Shown here in pieces: positions 43,824-53,651 of a DNA stretch of 64,000 nt. Location of the stretch: assembly GCA_024234635.1 (NCBI GenBank), contig JACKNX010000010.1, positions 1 through 64,000 of the forward strand, in the 5' to 3' direction. The stretch comes from Pseudomonadales bacterium (GTDB lineage Bacteria; Pseudomonadota; Gammaproteobacteria; Pseudomonadales; Azotimanducaceae). How positions within the stretch are numbered: position 1 is the stretch's first letter; the number at the start of each line of letters is the position of its first letter. The translations under genes and the position numbers were made by a program. The notes beneath the pieces are model-generated. The model saw nothing but the letters and a program-made list of their open reading frames with translations. It was not told where the DNA came from and did not search any database.

Positions 43824-44923
43824 ATTTTGGTTTTTCCGAGGAACAGGAACTGTTGCGCGATCAGGTGCGGCGGTTCATGCAGGAAGACCTGCCGCTGACA
43901 AAGATACGCACGATGACCAAGGGCGCACTGCAGCTAGATCGCCCGCTGTGGACACGCATGGCCGAACTCGGCTGGCTGGGATTGACCACGCCGGAGTCCT
44001 GCGGTGGCCTTGGATTGAGCTGGGTGGACGCCACCGTCGTACTGGAAGAGGCCGGCCGCGGCCTCTGCCCCATGCCGCTGGTGTCCCACCTTCTGAGCAC
44101 GGAAGCCATTCTTGCCGTCTGCGGTAAAAAGCAGCGGATGGCATGGTTGCCCGCGATGGCGGCAGGACAGGCTGTGTGCACGCTGGCTCTGTATGACGAA
44201 CCCAACTGGCTGCATCCCGACGCCATCACGCTGGAAGGCAAACGGGTGAAAAAGGGCATCAGGATCAATGGTCGCAAACCGTTCGTCACGGACGCCCAGT
44301 ACGCGGACTATCTGCTGATCGCGCTGCGGGTGGACAAACAGCTCTATCTCGCCGCGGTTGGCCGCGACCAGGTCACTATCACGCCGCAGCCGCAGATGGA
44401 CCTCACGAAGCCCACGGCCAGCGTCGAATTCGACGACGTGGTACTGAGTGAAAGCGCGCTGTTCCGCCTGAGTCGCAAGCAGCTGGCGTGGCTCACCGAC
44501 TGTGGTGCCGTGGCGGTTACCGCGGAGATGGTTGGGGCCGCGGATGCGGTGCACACCCTCACAGTAGACTACGCGAACCAGCGGGTGCAGTTCGGCAATC
44601 TGATCGGCAGATACCAGGGGGTCAAGCACCGCCTGGCGGATATGTACGTGGACATCGAATCGTTTCGCTCACTCCTCTACTACGCAGCCTGGACGGTCAA
44701 CAATGCACCCGGGGAATTGCCACGCGCGGCGTCGCTGGCCAAGGGCTACGCCTCCGACGCCTTCGCGCAGATCGGTATCGACTGCATCGGCCTGCACGGC
44801 GCCATCGGTTTCACGGCGGAATACGACGCCCAGCTCTATCTGAAACGCTCCAAGTGGGCACGGCCGGCTTTCGGCGACTCCGACTACCATCTGCAGCGCG
44901 TCGCCACGTTGGGAGGATTGTGA
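43820..44923 (+). CDS. acyl-CoA dehydrogenase family protein (first of pair)
   Basis: A 367-residue acyl-CoA dehydrogenase-fold protein (DQVRRFMQEDLP N-terminal helix, RVQFGNLIGRYQGVKHRLADM in the C-terminal helices, and GLHGAIGFTAEYDAQL). The FAD/substrate loop (ALYDEPNW) is atypical. It overlaps the previous stop by 4 bases, and the next dehydrogenase by one base (TGATG). The pair probably forms a heteromeric enzyme as seen for FadE26/27- or ChsE-type complexes. Confidence 0.9.
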   Translation: MNFGFSEEQELLRDQVRRFMQEDLPLTKIRTMTKGALQLDRPLWTRMAELGWLGLTTPESCGGLGLSWVDATVVLEEAGRGLCPMPLVSHLLSTEAILAVCGKKQRMAWLPAMAAGQAVCTLALYDEPNWLHPDAITLEGKRVKKGIRINGRKPFVTDAQYADYLLIALRVDKQLYLAAVGRDQVTITPQPQMDLTKPTASVEFDDVVLSESALFRLSRKQLAWLTDCGAVAVTAEMVGAADAVHTLTVDYANQRVQFGNLIGRYQGVKHRLADMYVDIESFRSLLYYAAWTVNNAPGELPRAASLAKGYASDAFAQIGIDCIGLHGAIGFTAEYDAQLYLKRSKWARPAFGDSDYHLQRVATLGGL

Positions 44924-46083
44924 TGGACTTTGACTATTCCCCGTCCGAGGAAGCGTTCCGCAAGGAAGTTCGCGATTTCCTGAAGGAAAACCTGCCGCCA
45001 CGGAAAGAACGCGGCAGTGACTTCCTGGCCAACTGGTTGCGCAAGGTGCGCGCCAGGGGCTGGGTGGGTTTCTCCTGGCCGAAGGCGTACGGCGGTGGCG
45101 GCGGTGGCCTGGTGGAGCAGGCCATCCTGCGCGAGGAGATGGCGCTCGCCAAGGCGCCACCGCTCGGCACGTCGTTCATGGGTCTGGCCTGGGTGGGTCC
45201 TGGCATCATCCAGTACGGCACCGAGGAACAGAAGCAGCGGTTCATCCCCGACATCCTGGACAGCAAAGTCACCTGGTGCACGGGTTACTCCGAACCCAAC
45301 CACGGGTCTGATCTCGCTGCCATCCAGTGCAAAGCCGTGCGCGACGGCGATGACTACGTCGTCAACGGACAGAAAATCTGGACATCCGGTGCACCATGGT
45401 CCCAGTGGATCATCCTGCTCACCCGCACGGATTTCAGCACCACCAGCAAACACGACGGCATCACCTGCCTCCTGGTGCCAATGGACAGTCCCGGCCTGGA
45501 AGTGCGGCCCATCGAAAACATGGCGGGCGACAGGCACTTTGCCGAGGTGTTCTTCCGCGACGTGCGGGTACCGGTTGCCAACCGACTGGGCCAGGAAGGG
45601 GAAGGCTGGAAAGTGACGGTGTCCGCGCTGGCCAACGAACGCTCCAGCATCGGCGAGGTCACCCAGATGTTCAGCAAGCTGGACACGCTCAAGGAACTCG
45701 TACGCGCCACCGCCCGCAATGGCAGACCGGCTGCAAAAGATCCCGCGGTGCGCAGGCGTATCGCCACTTTCGAGATGAAAATCGCCGCCATGAAATACAA
45801 CGGACTGCGCTACCTGACCAAGCAGATCCGCGGTGAGCCGCTGACCAGCGAAACCTCGGTGAACAAGCTGCACAGGGCGAGCCTCGAAATCGAGATGGAC
45901 GATTTTGCCGTGGCGCTGATGGGACAGGCCGGCCTGCACCTGCGAGGATCGGATGACGCGGTGGATGCCGGTTCCTGGTCCAAATCCAGTCTGTCGTGGC
46001 CCAACGTCGTGATCGGCGGCGGCACGCCGAACATTCAGCGCAACATCATCGCCGAGCGAATCCTGCATCTGCCCAAGGATTGA
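44923..46083 (+). CDS. acyl-CoA dehydrogenase (second of pair)
   Basis: A 386-residue acyl-CoA dehydrogenase with the full motif set: CTGYSEPNHGSDLAA, VNGQKIWTSGAP and the C-terminal GGTPNIQRNIIAERIL. ATG at 44923 overlaps the upstream stop by one base; longer frames through the preceding gene are not real. It follows the CoA-transferase and first dehydrogenase in one operon. Substrate unknown. Confidence 0.93.
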   Translation: MDFDYSPSEEAFRKEVRDFLKENLPPRKERGSDFLANWLRKVRARGWVGFSWPKAYGGGGGGLVEQAILREEMALAKAPPLGTSFMGLAWVGPGIIQYGTEEQKQRFIPDILDSKVTWCTGYSEPNHGSDLAAIQCKAVRDGDDYVVNGQKIWTSGAPWSQWIILLTRTDFSTTSKHDGITCLLVPMDSPGLEVRPIENMAGDRHFAEVFFRDVRVPVANRLGQEGEGWKVTVSALANERSSIGEVTQMFSKLDTLKELVRATARNGRPAAKDPAVRRRIATFEMKIAAMKYNGLRYLTKQIRGEPLTSETSVNKLHRASLEIEMDDFAVALMGQAGLHLRGSDDAVDAGSWSKSSLSWPNVVIGGGTPNIQRNIIAERILHLPKD

Positions 46084-46137
46084 GCATGTGGTCCGCGGAC
46101 CGGGCGGCACCGTGCCCGCGGTGTTACCGGTCCCGGT

Positions 46138-46902
46138 CTACAGACGTGTCGCCTCCTCGTAGCCCGTGAGATTGAGATAACGCCGAAGGCGTTTCACGAA
46201 GAAATAGAACGGCAGGGTGTCCAGCGCCGCACAGATCAGCTTGAACGCATAGCCCGACGCGATGAAGGTGAGAAGCTGCGGCCAGATCGGTTCACCCGGC
46301 TTCACCGGCAGCGCATGCGCGTAGAAATGGGTGATCAGTATGACGGCGGTGGTGTCCACCATCTGGCTGGTCATCGTCGACGCATTGTTGCGCAACCACA
46401 GGTGCTTGCCTTCCGTGAGCCGCTTCCAGAAGTGGAACAGCCGCACGTCGCAGAACTGTGCCGCTAGATACGCCGCCATCGACGCCGCTACGGCGCCGAA
46501 GGCGAGATTGCGGATCTCGAAAAATACCGGCTCGCGCCCCGCCGCGTCCGGCAACGGAACCCCGGCTGCGTCCATGGGTTCGAACCCGGGCGCCAGACCG
46601 CCAACCCACAGGATGAATATCACCCAGGCGTTCAGCAGCAGGCCGACCCAGACGATGTCGTGCCCCTTTTCTTCACCAAACAGTTCGCAGATCAGGTCAG
46701 TGCACAGAAATGTCAGTGGATACGGCAGCACGCCGACGGCCACGACCATCGGGATTTCCAGGCCGAATACGGTGAAGGACAGATCAATGAAGCGGCTTAT
46801 ACCCAGAATGTTGAGCATGGCCAGGGTACCCAGAAACAGCCCGGCCAGGATCAGGAACACGCGCTGGCGCCGCTTCGTATAGTCCGGTTGTACATTGTTC
46901 AT
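46138..46902 (-). CDS. yhhQ: queuosine precursor transporter (YhhQ/VUT family)
   Basis: A 254-residue inner-membrane protein with about six helices. Family features are the FCTDLICELFGEEKGHD-like segment and the VDTTAVILITHFYA segment near the C-terminal half. YhhQ takes up preQ0/preQ1 for tRNA queuosine. The gene lies 6 bases after the hydroxyacid dehydrogenase stop. Confidence 0.9.
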   Translation of the reverse strand: MNNVQPDYTKRRQRVFLILAGLFLGTLAMLNILGISRFIDLSFTVFGLEIPMVVAVGVLPYPLTFLCTDLICELFGEEKGHDIVWVGLLLNAWVIFILWVGGLAPGFEPMDAAGVPLPDAAGREPVFFEIRNLAFGAVAASMAAYLAAQFCDVRLFHFWKRLTEGKHLWLRNNASTMTSQMVDTTAVILITHFYAHALPVKPGEPIWPQLLTFIASGYAFKLICAALDTLPFYFFVKRLRRYLNLTGYEEATRL

Positions 46903-46908
46903 GTGGTG

Positions 46909-47919
46909 CTACCGTCGCTGCGTCAGCCAGGCTTCGTTCACACAGTTCTGGAGTCGACCGTGTTTGAGGTAGGCGAGCGCCACTTCGCCCGCCTTATACC
47001 GCATGTCATGCACGCTTTCCGGCGTGAAGAACGCCGAATGCGGCGTCAACACCAGGCGATGGTCGATCCAGGGTTCGTCCGCGGCCCAGGCACGAATGAG
47101 CGGATGCTCCGCATTGGCGGGCTCTTCCGGCAACACGTCCAGGCCGGCCGCCTGCACGCGACCGTCTTTCATGGCTTCATACAGGGCATCGAGATCCACG
47201 ATCGGGCCGCGTGCCGTGTTCACCAGGATCAGGCCGGGCTTGCTCGCGGCAAGGACGTCCGCATTGATCAGCTTCTCCGTACCCGCCTCCAGCGGCGCAT
47301 GCACGCTCACGACATCGCTGGCGCCGAACAGTGCTTCCAGCGAGTGCACGCGCCGGACGCCGATGGCGAGATCGCTGCCATTCGGGACAAAGGGATCGTA
47401 GAAAATCACGTTCATCCCAAACGCCTTGGCACGGAGCGCCGCGGCCGTACCGATGCGGCCAAGACCCACCACTCCGAACGTGCATACCGAAAGTCGGCGT
47501 CCAAAAGGATTGAGCGCGGGACGCCAGTTGCCGCGGGGATCTTTCTTCAGTTCGCGCGTGTGAAAGGTGATGCCCTTCATCAGCGTCATCATCAGGGCAA
47601 TGGCGTGATCGGCGACTTCCTGCGTGCCGTAGTCCGGCACATTGCAGACAGGAATGCCGAGTTCACCCCACGCGGCCAGATCGATGTTGTCGAACCCGAC
47701 CGCCGGTTTGACGAATATGCGGCAGCGTGAGAGCTGGGCCCGATACTCGGGCGCCAGGTCCATGCCATTGACGATGGCGTCGCAGTTCGCCCAGTCGGCG
47801 GCCGGCACGGCTGATGGCGAGGTATGGAAAATTGCTTCACCGCCATCCGCCACGCTTGCCGTTTCGATTTCCCGACCACCCGGCCAGCGCATCATCGGCC
47901 ACAGTATCCGATACGTCAT
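46909..47919 (-). CDS. D-2-hydroxyacid dehydrogenase
   Basis: A 336-residue NAD(P)-dependent D-hydroxyacid dehydrogenase. GVVGLGRIGTAAA is the Rossmann motif, and the catalytic Arg (NTARGPIVD), Glu (LPEEP) and His (LTPHSAFFT) are present. ATG at 47919 has a GAAGGAAG ribosome-binding site. It lies between the LLM oxidoreductase and yhhQ genes on the same strand. Substrate is not clear. Confidence 0.92.
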   Translation of the reverse strand: MTYRILWPMMRWPGGREIETASVADGGEAIFHTSPSAVPAADWANCDAIVNGMDLAPEYRAQLSRCRIFVKPAVGFDNIDLAAWGELGIPVCNVPDYGTQEVADHAIALMMTLMKGITFHTRELKKDPRGNWRPALNPFGRRLSVCTFGVVGLGRIGTAAALRAKAFGMNVIFYDPFVPNGSDLAIGVRRVHSLEALFGASDVVSVHAPLEAGTEKLINADVLAASKPGLILVNTARGPIVDLDALYEAMKDGRVQAAGLDVLPEEPANAEHPLIRAWAADEPWIDHRLVLTPHSAFFTPESVHDMRYKAGEVALAYLKHGRLQNCVNEAWLTQRR

Positions 47920-47944
47920 GTTGCTTCCTTCTTGTTTTGCCACC

Positions 47945-48856
47945 TCAGGCCAGCACACCCGGCAGCTCGATAACAGATTCCCGAACGCGGTTCCGATCCA
48001 TGCCGCCCGCGCGCAAACGCGCGACGATGAGGTGTGTCATGCCGAGACGCTCACGATATTCGCAAATGCGTTCCCTCACGAAGCTCGCTTCGCCAACCAC
48101 CGCCCAGTCATTCACGGCACTATCCGCACCCGCACCCGCACCCGCCCGCGGACGCGGTATGGACGCCAGCAGCTCACACACCGCCGTCGTTTCCCGCGCG
48201 CCACGCGTAACGAATACCGAACGCATGACCGGTATGCACGTCACGTGCTGCGCGCCCGCCGCGCGATGCGCGGCATAATTGCTTTCAAGCACCGCCATGG
48301 ATTCCATGGGTGATGCCAGGTACGGAAGACCCAGTCGACCAGCCTGCGCCAACGCCTTGGGACCAAACGCGGCTACCCAGATCGGCGGGTGCGGTCGCTG
48401 CGATGGCAGTGGGGAGACGGTCACTGCCGCACCTTCACCAACCTCCACGGCCTCACCCTCCCAGGCGCGACGCATGATCGCCAGGGTGGTCTCGAACACC
48501 TCCCGTTTCTCGCCGGGTACCACGTTGAACGCCTTCAGCATGTCAGGCGCATAACCGCGGCCAACGCCCAGAATCACGCGGCCAGCGGACAGCTGATCCA
48601 GCACGGCCACCTGTTCCGCCGCCAGTAGCGGGTGTCGCAGGGTCAGCAGGTAGCTGGTGGTGCCCAGCCTGATGCGGCGCGTTGCCGCGGCCACGCCGGA
48701 AAGCAACATCAGCGGATCGGGGATCGCATTCGGGTTGAAGTGATTCTCGGGCAGCCAGAACGACGCATAGCCCTGCGCCTCAGCGAACGCCGCCTGCTCA
48801 GCCAGTGCCGACGCCCCCGGATCAGAAAAATCCCAAGGCGTCAGCCCTACGTGCAT
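47945..48856 (-). CDS. LLM-class flavin-dependent oxidoreductase
   Basis: A 303-residue luciferase-like monooxygenase-fold protein with the SAGRVILGVGRGYAPDML segment and a TIM-barrel body. FMN or F420 use cannot be told. It is the first gene of a minus-strand group that continues with the D-2-hydroxyacid dehydrogenase and yhhQ. Confidence 0.9.
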   Translation of the reverse strand: MHVGLTPWDFSDPGASALAEQAAFAEAQGYASFWLPENHFNPNAIPDPLMLLSGVAAATRRIRLGTTSYLLTLRHPLLAAEQVAVLDQLSAGRVILGVGRGYAPDMLKAFNVVPGEKREVFETTLAIMRRAWEGEAVEVGEGAAVTVSPLPSQRPHPPIWVAAFGPKALAQAGRLGLPYLASPMESMAVLESNYAAHRAAGAQHVTCIPVMRSVFVTRGARETTAVCELLASIPRPRAGAGAGADSAVNDWAVVGEASFVRERICEYRERLGMTHLIVARLRAGGMDRNRVRESVIELPGVLA

Positions 48857-49008
48857 CGTGACTCCATCCCCTCTCCATTACGGCATCGATCCGGCCGGTA
48901 TGCCGGAACGCATTATGCCCAGCTTCACGTCGCCCGTGGACTGTCGTGGCGCCTGCCAGGGGCAGCGCCCGGCGGGTGGAGGCCGGATATCGAGGCTACC
49001 CTTATGGC

Positions 49009-49869
49009 ATGAAGGTCACCATTTACCACGCTCCTGATGACGCGCATCTGGTTCGGCCGTTCGCTGCCTTCCTGGAAGCAGCGGAGCTGTCCCCTGTCTG
49101 CGTCGACCGGCTGCCGCCGGCCTGGGCGCCGAATGCCCTGGTGATCTGCGGCGCAGGTCATGCAAGGCAGGCATGGCTGCATGACGCGCTCGCCGAAGCC
49201 GAAAACGCCGTGGCCGTGCGCTTTGCCGAGGTACCCCTGAAGACCGGAGGTGGCCGCCAGGTGGATCTGTTGACCTGGCCGGCACGATCCGCGGATCGCA
49301 CGCTGATGGCGCTTGCCGACTGGCTGCACGACGGATCTCGCGGCCGCTTTCCGGGTGCACGCGCGGACAATCCGACTGCCGCCGACACCGATACGCGCCG
49401 CAATTTCACGGTGCTGCTGGTGTTCGTGGTCATCGTCTCCGCCATCGTGGGCATGGCCTGGTACGCCGGGCAGGAGGGTCCGAGAGGCAATGTCGCAACG
49501 GCACCCGACGACATCGCGGCACCATCCCCCTCGCCCGTCAGCGACATGCAGGCCACGGACGGCGGCGGAGCCACGGAGACAGTTCCGCTGCAGCCTGAGC
49601 CGCCTGCGGACGGAAAAGCACCACCTGACGACGTTGAAGCAGACCGGCATCGGGGCGAGTCCGTGGCGCCGACCACAACGCCAGCCGGGACGGGACACGC
49701 CCGGGGCTCACCGGTATCGACCCTGGAAGCTCAAGAACTGCACGCCTGGACGCTGCACCGCGAACGCTGCCAACGCCTGTTGGGCTCTGGATTCGGCCCG
49801 CTCCCGCTGGCATGCCTGATCGACGCCGGGTTACTCCCCTACTCGCCCGTCATGGATGCCGCGCCATGA
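49009..49869 (+). CDS. hypothetical single-pass membrane protein, TIR-like N-terminus
   Basis: A 286-residue protein. Residues 1-80 look like an alpha/beta fold reminiscent of TIR domains (VTIYHAPDDAHLVRPF; ALVICGAGHARQ), but I cannot show the catalytic residues. A single membrane helix (FTVLLVFVVIVSAIVGMAW) is near residues 126-144, followed by a Pro/Thr/Ala-rich periplasmic region and a short Cys-containing end. The ATG at 49009 is chosen. It may be a sensor or an envelope protein; no assignment is made. Confidence 0.6.
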   Translation: MKVTIYHAPDDAHLVRPFAAFLEAAELSPVCVDRLPPAWAPNALVICGAGHARQAWLHDALAEAENAVAVRFAEVPLKTGGGRQVDLLTWPARSADRTLMALADWLHDGSRGRFPGARADNPTAADTDTRRNFTVLLVFVVIVSAIVGMAWYAGQEGPRGNVATAPDDIAAPSPSPVSDMQATDGGGATETVPLQPEPPADGKAPPDDVEADRHRGESVAPTTTPAGTGHARGSPVSTLEAQELHAWTLHRERCQRLLGSGFGPLPLACLIDAGLLPYSPVMDAAP

Positions 49870-49921
49870 AGCGCCCCGATGCCCCGCGAGGGCAGTCCAC
49901 CCGGACTTGCGCTGACTGAAG

Positions 49922-50455
49922 TCAGACGCCTGCAAGACGCGCGACAGACTCGCTCTCGTCCAGCGTCGCCAGCCACTCCGCCACCGTACGCGCGGTGCCA
50001 GGCCAGCAGAGCGTCGGCAGGATCTCCGCCAGCGGCGCCAGCACGAAACGCCGCTGCATCGCTCTCGGGTGCGGCAACTGCAGTGTTGCCGAATGCCGTC
50101 GCTGCTGGCCGAACGCAAGCAGATCGAGATCCAGTGGCCTTGGCGCATTGCGACGCGCCGGCTCCGGGCGCTCGTGCGCAGCCTCGAATTGCTTGAGACA
50201 CGCCAGTAGTCCCTCCGGCGTCATCGCTGGCGCCGGAGCCAGCGCAACTACCGCATTGATGAAGTCGCCACTGCCGGGAGGACAATCCACTGGCGAAGTG
50301 CGCCACAGCGACGACGCCAGATAGCGGCCGGCAGACAGCGTGCGAAGTTGCCGCATGACGCTGGCGATGATTTCCACGGATGAGCGCTCCCGCCAGGGCA
50401 GGTTACTGCCCAGCCCGATTATCGCCAGCGCGGTATCGTCCATCAGCGGCTCCAT
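49922..50455 (-). CDS. folK: 6-hydroxymethyl-dihydropterin pyrophosphokinase
   Basis: A 177-residue HPPK of folate synthesis. IIGLGSNLP near the N-terminus and the pterin-kinase signature NAPRPLDLDLLAFG are both clear. Start at 50455 or ATG 50443. No other fol gene lies here. Confidence 0.95.
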   Translation of the reverse strand: MEPLMDDTALAIIGLGSNLPWRERSSVEIIASVMRQLRTLSAGRYLASSLWRTSPVDCPPGSGDFINAVVALAPAPAMTPEGLLACLKQFEAAHERPEPARRNAPRPLDLDLLAFGQQRRHSATLQLPHPRAMQRRFVLAPLAEILPTLCWPGTARTVAEWLATLDESESVARLAGV

Positions 50456-50661
50456 GCGCCCATGTTAGTCACCCTGGTGCACGGCACAATGGCCATCTGC
50501 GGCAGTGTTGCATTCCCTGCACGCCCCCTTGCCGGCCGGCATTCATGTAGTAAAAGACAGTCGCCTTTGGCACACTCATCCGCAATGTCGGCGCCGGCGA
50601 GCCACCGGGCCACGGCAGCCAATCTGACGCGCGTCGCAAGCGCCTATACGGGGGAACAACA

Positions 50662-51744
50662 ATGAAGGCAGCGGTTCTGCACGAGGTCAACCAGCCACTC
50701 AGCATCGAGCGAATCAGCCACGCCAAACCCGGGCCGCGAGAGGTTCTGATACGTACGGTTGCCGCCGGTGTCTGCCATAGCGACCTGCACTTCCAGAACG
50801 GCTCCTATCCCTATCCGTTGCCGGCCGTACTCGGGCACGAGAGCGCCGGTGTGGTGGAAGCAGTGGGGCGTGACGTCCATTACGTCAAACCCGGCGACCA
50901 CGTGATCACGTGCCTGAGCGCCTTCTGCGGTCATTGCGAATGCTGCCTCACCGGTCACATGTCCCTGTGCCAGGAACCCGAACTCCAACGCGCGCCGGAA
51001 CAGGCGCCGCGACTCGGCAACCGCAAGAAACCAATCAACCAGTTTCTGAACCTGTCTTCATTCGCCGAGCGCATGCTGGTGCACGAGCATGCCATTGCCA
51101 AAATCCGTCCCGACATGCCGCTCGACCGCGCTGCGCTCATCGGCTGCGGCGTCACGACCGGCGTCGGCGCGGTGATCCATACCGCCAGGGTGGAACCGGG
51201 CGCCACGGTGGCCGTCATCGGCTGTGGCGGTGTGGGGCTGTCCGCCATCAACGGTGCCGCCATTGCCGGCGCCTCACGCATCATTGCCGTGGACATGGTG
51301 CCCGCAAAACTGGACCTGGCCCGCAAGTTCGGGGCTACCGACACCGTCAACGCACGGGAGGTCGACGCCATCGAAGCCGTTCGTGAACTGACCGGCGGCG
51401 GCGTGCACTACTCGTTCGAGGCCATCGGCCTCAAGCAGACGGCGGAACAGGCCTTCAAGATGCTGCGTCGCGGCGGCACCGCCACCGTTATCGGCATGAT
51501 CCCGGTAGGTACGATGGTGGAACTGCATGGCCCTGAATTCCTGCAGGAACGTACGATGCAGGGGTCCAACATGGGTTCCAACCGGTTCCGCGTGGACATG
51601 CCGCGCTTTGTGGAGTTCTACCTGCAGGGGCGCCTGCACCTGGATGACCTGATCTCCCGCCGCATTCGGCTGGAAGACGTCAACGAAGGCCTGAAGGCGC
51701 TGGAAACGGGTGAGGTTGCGCGCAGCGTCATCATGTTCGACTAG
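50662..51744 (+). CDS. zinc-dependent alcohol dehydrogenase
   Basis: A 360-residue class III-like medium-chain dehydrogenase. The catalytic zinc site has Cys38 (GVCHSD) and His59-Glu60 (LGHESAG), and the structural zinc site is the four-Cys loop CGHCECCLTGHMSLC. The Rossmann motif is IGCGGVGLSA. Substrate specificity is unclear; it is the only gene in the operon and is followed by a factor-independent terminator. Confidence 0.95.
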   Translation: MKAAVLHEVNQPLSIERISHAKPGPREVLIRTVAAGVCHSDLHFQNGSYPYPLPAVLGHESAGVVEAVGRDVHYVKPGDHVITCLSAFCGHCECCLTGHMSLCQEPELQRAPEQAPRLGNRKKPINQFLNLSSFAERMLVHEHAIAKIRPDMPLDRAALIGCGVTTGVGAVIHTARVEPGATVAVIGCGGVGLSAINGAAIAGASRIIAVDMVPAKLDLARKFGATDTVNAREVDAIEAVRELTGGGVHYSFEAIGLKQTAEQAFKMLRRGGTATVIGMIPVGTMVELHGPEFLQERTMQGSNMGSNRFRVDMPRFVEFYLQGRLHLDDLISRRIRLEDVNEGLKALETGEVARSVIMFD

Positions 51745-51763
51745 ACAAGGTCAGCAACGAAAC

Positions 51764-51792
51764 AGGCGGCTGCACCGGCCGCCTTTTTTTTT
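51764..51792 (+). terminator. factor-independent terminator of the alcohol dehydrogenase gene
   Basis: AGGCGGC, a 7-base loop, GCCGCCT (stem 51764-51784), followed by nine Ts. It lies 20 bases after the TAG of the dehydrogenase gene. It is the clearest terminator in the window. Confidence 0.92.
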
Positions 51793-51941
51793 GCCCTTCG
51801 CTGCTTCGCCGTCGCCAGTCGAATCCATCACCAGTCGGCCCTGGTCCTGCAACGACAGGGCAAGGGCAACGAAGGCCGTCACGCCGCCATGCACGACGCG
51901 CTCTCCCGGCGGGAGCAATGTTTCTCCAGGCGCCGCGCGTG

Positions 51942-53318
51942 TCAGCGAATCGTCAGCAGTCCGAACCGGCCGTCGCGATAGATTCGAAGTCGCAGCGCCG
52001 ATTCGCTGTTGCGCACCGCTTCGCGCATTTCCTCGATGTCGTGCACGCCACTCTGGTTCACCGCCACGATTATGTCGCCCTTCCGAATTCCCGCCATGGC
52101 CGCTGGCGTACGTTCAACAACTTCACCCACGAGCACGCCCACACTCTTGTCCGGGTCGTCCGGATTCCGGAAGTTCTGCAACTGCACGCCACGCAAGCGG
52201 GCGTTGAGACGCACGCCCGCAATCTGTTCGACGTCGAAACTGTCGAGCTTCAAGGTGCGCCTCAGTGCTTTGCCGCCGCGCGTAAACGCCAGCACCAGCT
52301 TGTCGCCGGCGAACACAATCGCTTCCTGCGACCGGTAGTCACCCAGCTTCTCGATGCGACGGCCGGCCATTTCGATCACCACGTCGCCGGGTTGCAGTCC
52401 GGCCTCCGCTGCCGGACTGTCCGGATCGACCTGTACCACCACGGCGCCCTCGGTTCCGCTGGCACCAAACGCTTCGGCCAGTTCAGGGGTGAGGCTCTGG
52501 ACGTTGAGGCCGATGTAACCGCGCTGCACTTCACCGTGATTGACGAGCTGGTTGAGCACCGCCTTGACCATGTTCGCTGGAATGGCAAAGCCGATGCCCA
52601 CGTTGCCGCCGCTGGGTGCGAAGATTGCCGTGTTGATGCCTACCAGCCGACCGGCCAGATCCACCAGCGCACCGCCGGAATTGCCGGGATTGATGGGTGC
52701 GTCCGTCTGGATGAAATCCTCGTATCCCTCGATACCCAGGCCGCTTCGCCCCAGTGCGCTGACTATGCCGCTTGTCACGGTCTGATTGAGCCCGAAGGGA
52801 TTGCCAATGGCGACAACAAAATCGCCAACCCGCAACTGACTCGAATCCGCAAAGGCAATTTCGCGCAGACTTGCGGGGTCGACCTTCACGACCGCCAGAT
52901 CCACCTGGGCATCCCGGCCGATCAGGGTCGCGGAAAGAGTACGCCCATCCGCCAGGCCCACGGAGATCTCGTCCGCGCCATCTATCACGTGGTTGTTGGT
53001 GACGATGTAGCCAGCGGCTGCGTCGACCACGACACCGGACCCTGCGCTTTGCGTTCGACGCGTGGTCGGCGCGTTTCTCGGCACACCGAAGAAACGGCGG
53101 AAGATTGGATCGTCCAGCAATGGATTGCGCAGCTGCACGGTTGCGTAGGTGGCTATATTCACCACGGCAGGATTCACCCGTTCCAGCATGGGGGCCAGAC
53201 TGGGCAAGCGGGTACCATCCTCGACCGCAAGGGGCAGGGCAGCGCCAGCCGCAGGCGGCAGCGACAGGCCGGATACGATCAGCATGGACAGGCAGAGGCG
53301 AAGGAATCGGATCGGCAT
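51942..53318 (-). CDS. degQ: DegQ/DegP-type periplasmic serine endoprotease
   Basis: A 458-residue trypsin-like serine protease with signal peptide and two PDZ domains (about 270-350 and 375-445). The triad is His110 (TNNHVID), Asp140 (QVDLAVV) and Ser214 (GNSGGALVD). It degrades and refolds misfolded envelope proteins. ATG at 53318 is preferred to the TTG one codon upstream. Confidence 0.95.
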   Translation of the reverse strand: MPIRFLRLCLSMLIVSGLSLPPAAGAALPLAVEDGTRLPSLAPMLERVNPAVVNIATYATVQLRNPLLDDPIFRRFFGVPRNAPTTRRTQSAGSGVVVDAAAGYIVTNNHVIDGADEISVGLADGRTLSATLIGRDAQVDLAVVKVDPASLREIAFADSSQLRVGDFVVAIGNPFGLNQTVTSGIVSALGRSGLGIEGYEDFIQTDAPINPGNSGGALVDLAGRLVGINTAIFAPSGGNVGIGFAIPANMVKAVLNQLVNHGEVQRGYIGLNVQSLTPELAEAFGASGTEGAVVVQVDPDSPAAEAGLQPGDVVIEMAGRRIEKLGDYRSQEAIVFAGDKLVLAFTRGGKALRRTLKLDSFDVEQIAGVRLNARLRGVQLQNFRNPDDPDKSVGVLVGEVVERTPAAMAGIRKGDIIVAVNQSGVHDIEEMREAVRNSESALRLRIYRDGRFGLLTIR

Positions 53319-53651
53319 CAATGGGAAATCCTGCGTTGAAGCGTGGGGCTGGACAGCCTACCGGGATTGCCGAATCCAGTGAACTTCGGACAGCGCTTCG
53401 AAGCAACCATCAACAGCAGGCGAACCAGGTCCCGGCTGGACGTCCTTGAGATGTCACGGGTTGCGACGCCCCCCTGCCGGTACGTTTCCACCGGGAGTTG
53501 TGCGCCAGTCTTCTCCGCTTACCCGCCAGTGCGCTGCTTGCGCAAAGTGAATCTCAAGCAACCCGAATCCGCCCTATGAGCAATGCGTCGCCATCACGGG
53601 CCTCGCGCTCAACGCTTTCTACCATCCACCCCAGGTCTCCGCGCGCATTCT
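53319..53651. other. 333-base region upstream of degQ, nothing recognised
   Basis: I see no convincing gene, hairpin or promoter here. Short minus-strand frames exist, one ending near 53559, but none has a good start or recognisable motif. Confidence 0.4.

Noticed and set aside
46084..46137. GC-rich inverted repeats between the dehydrogenase and yhhQ genes
   Set aside because: They form imperfect hairpins but lack T-runs, so a terminator call is not supported.
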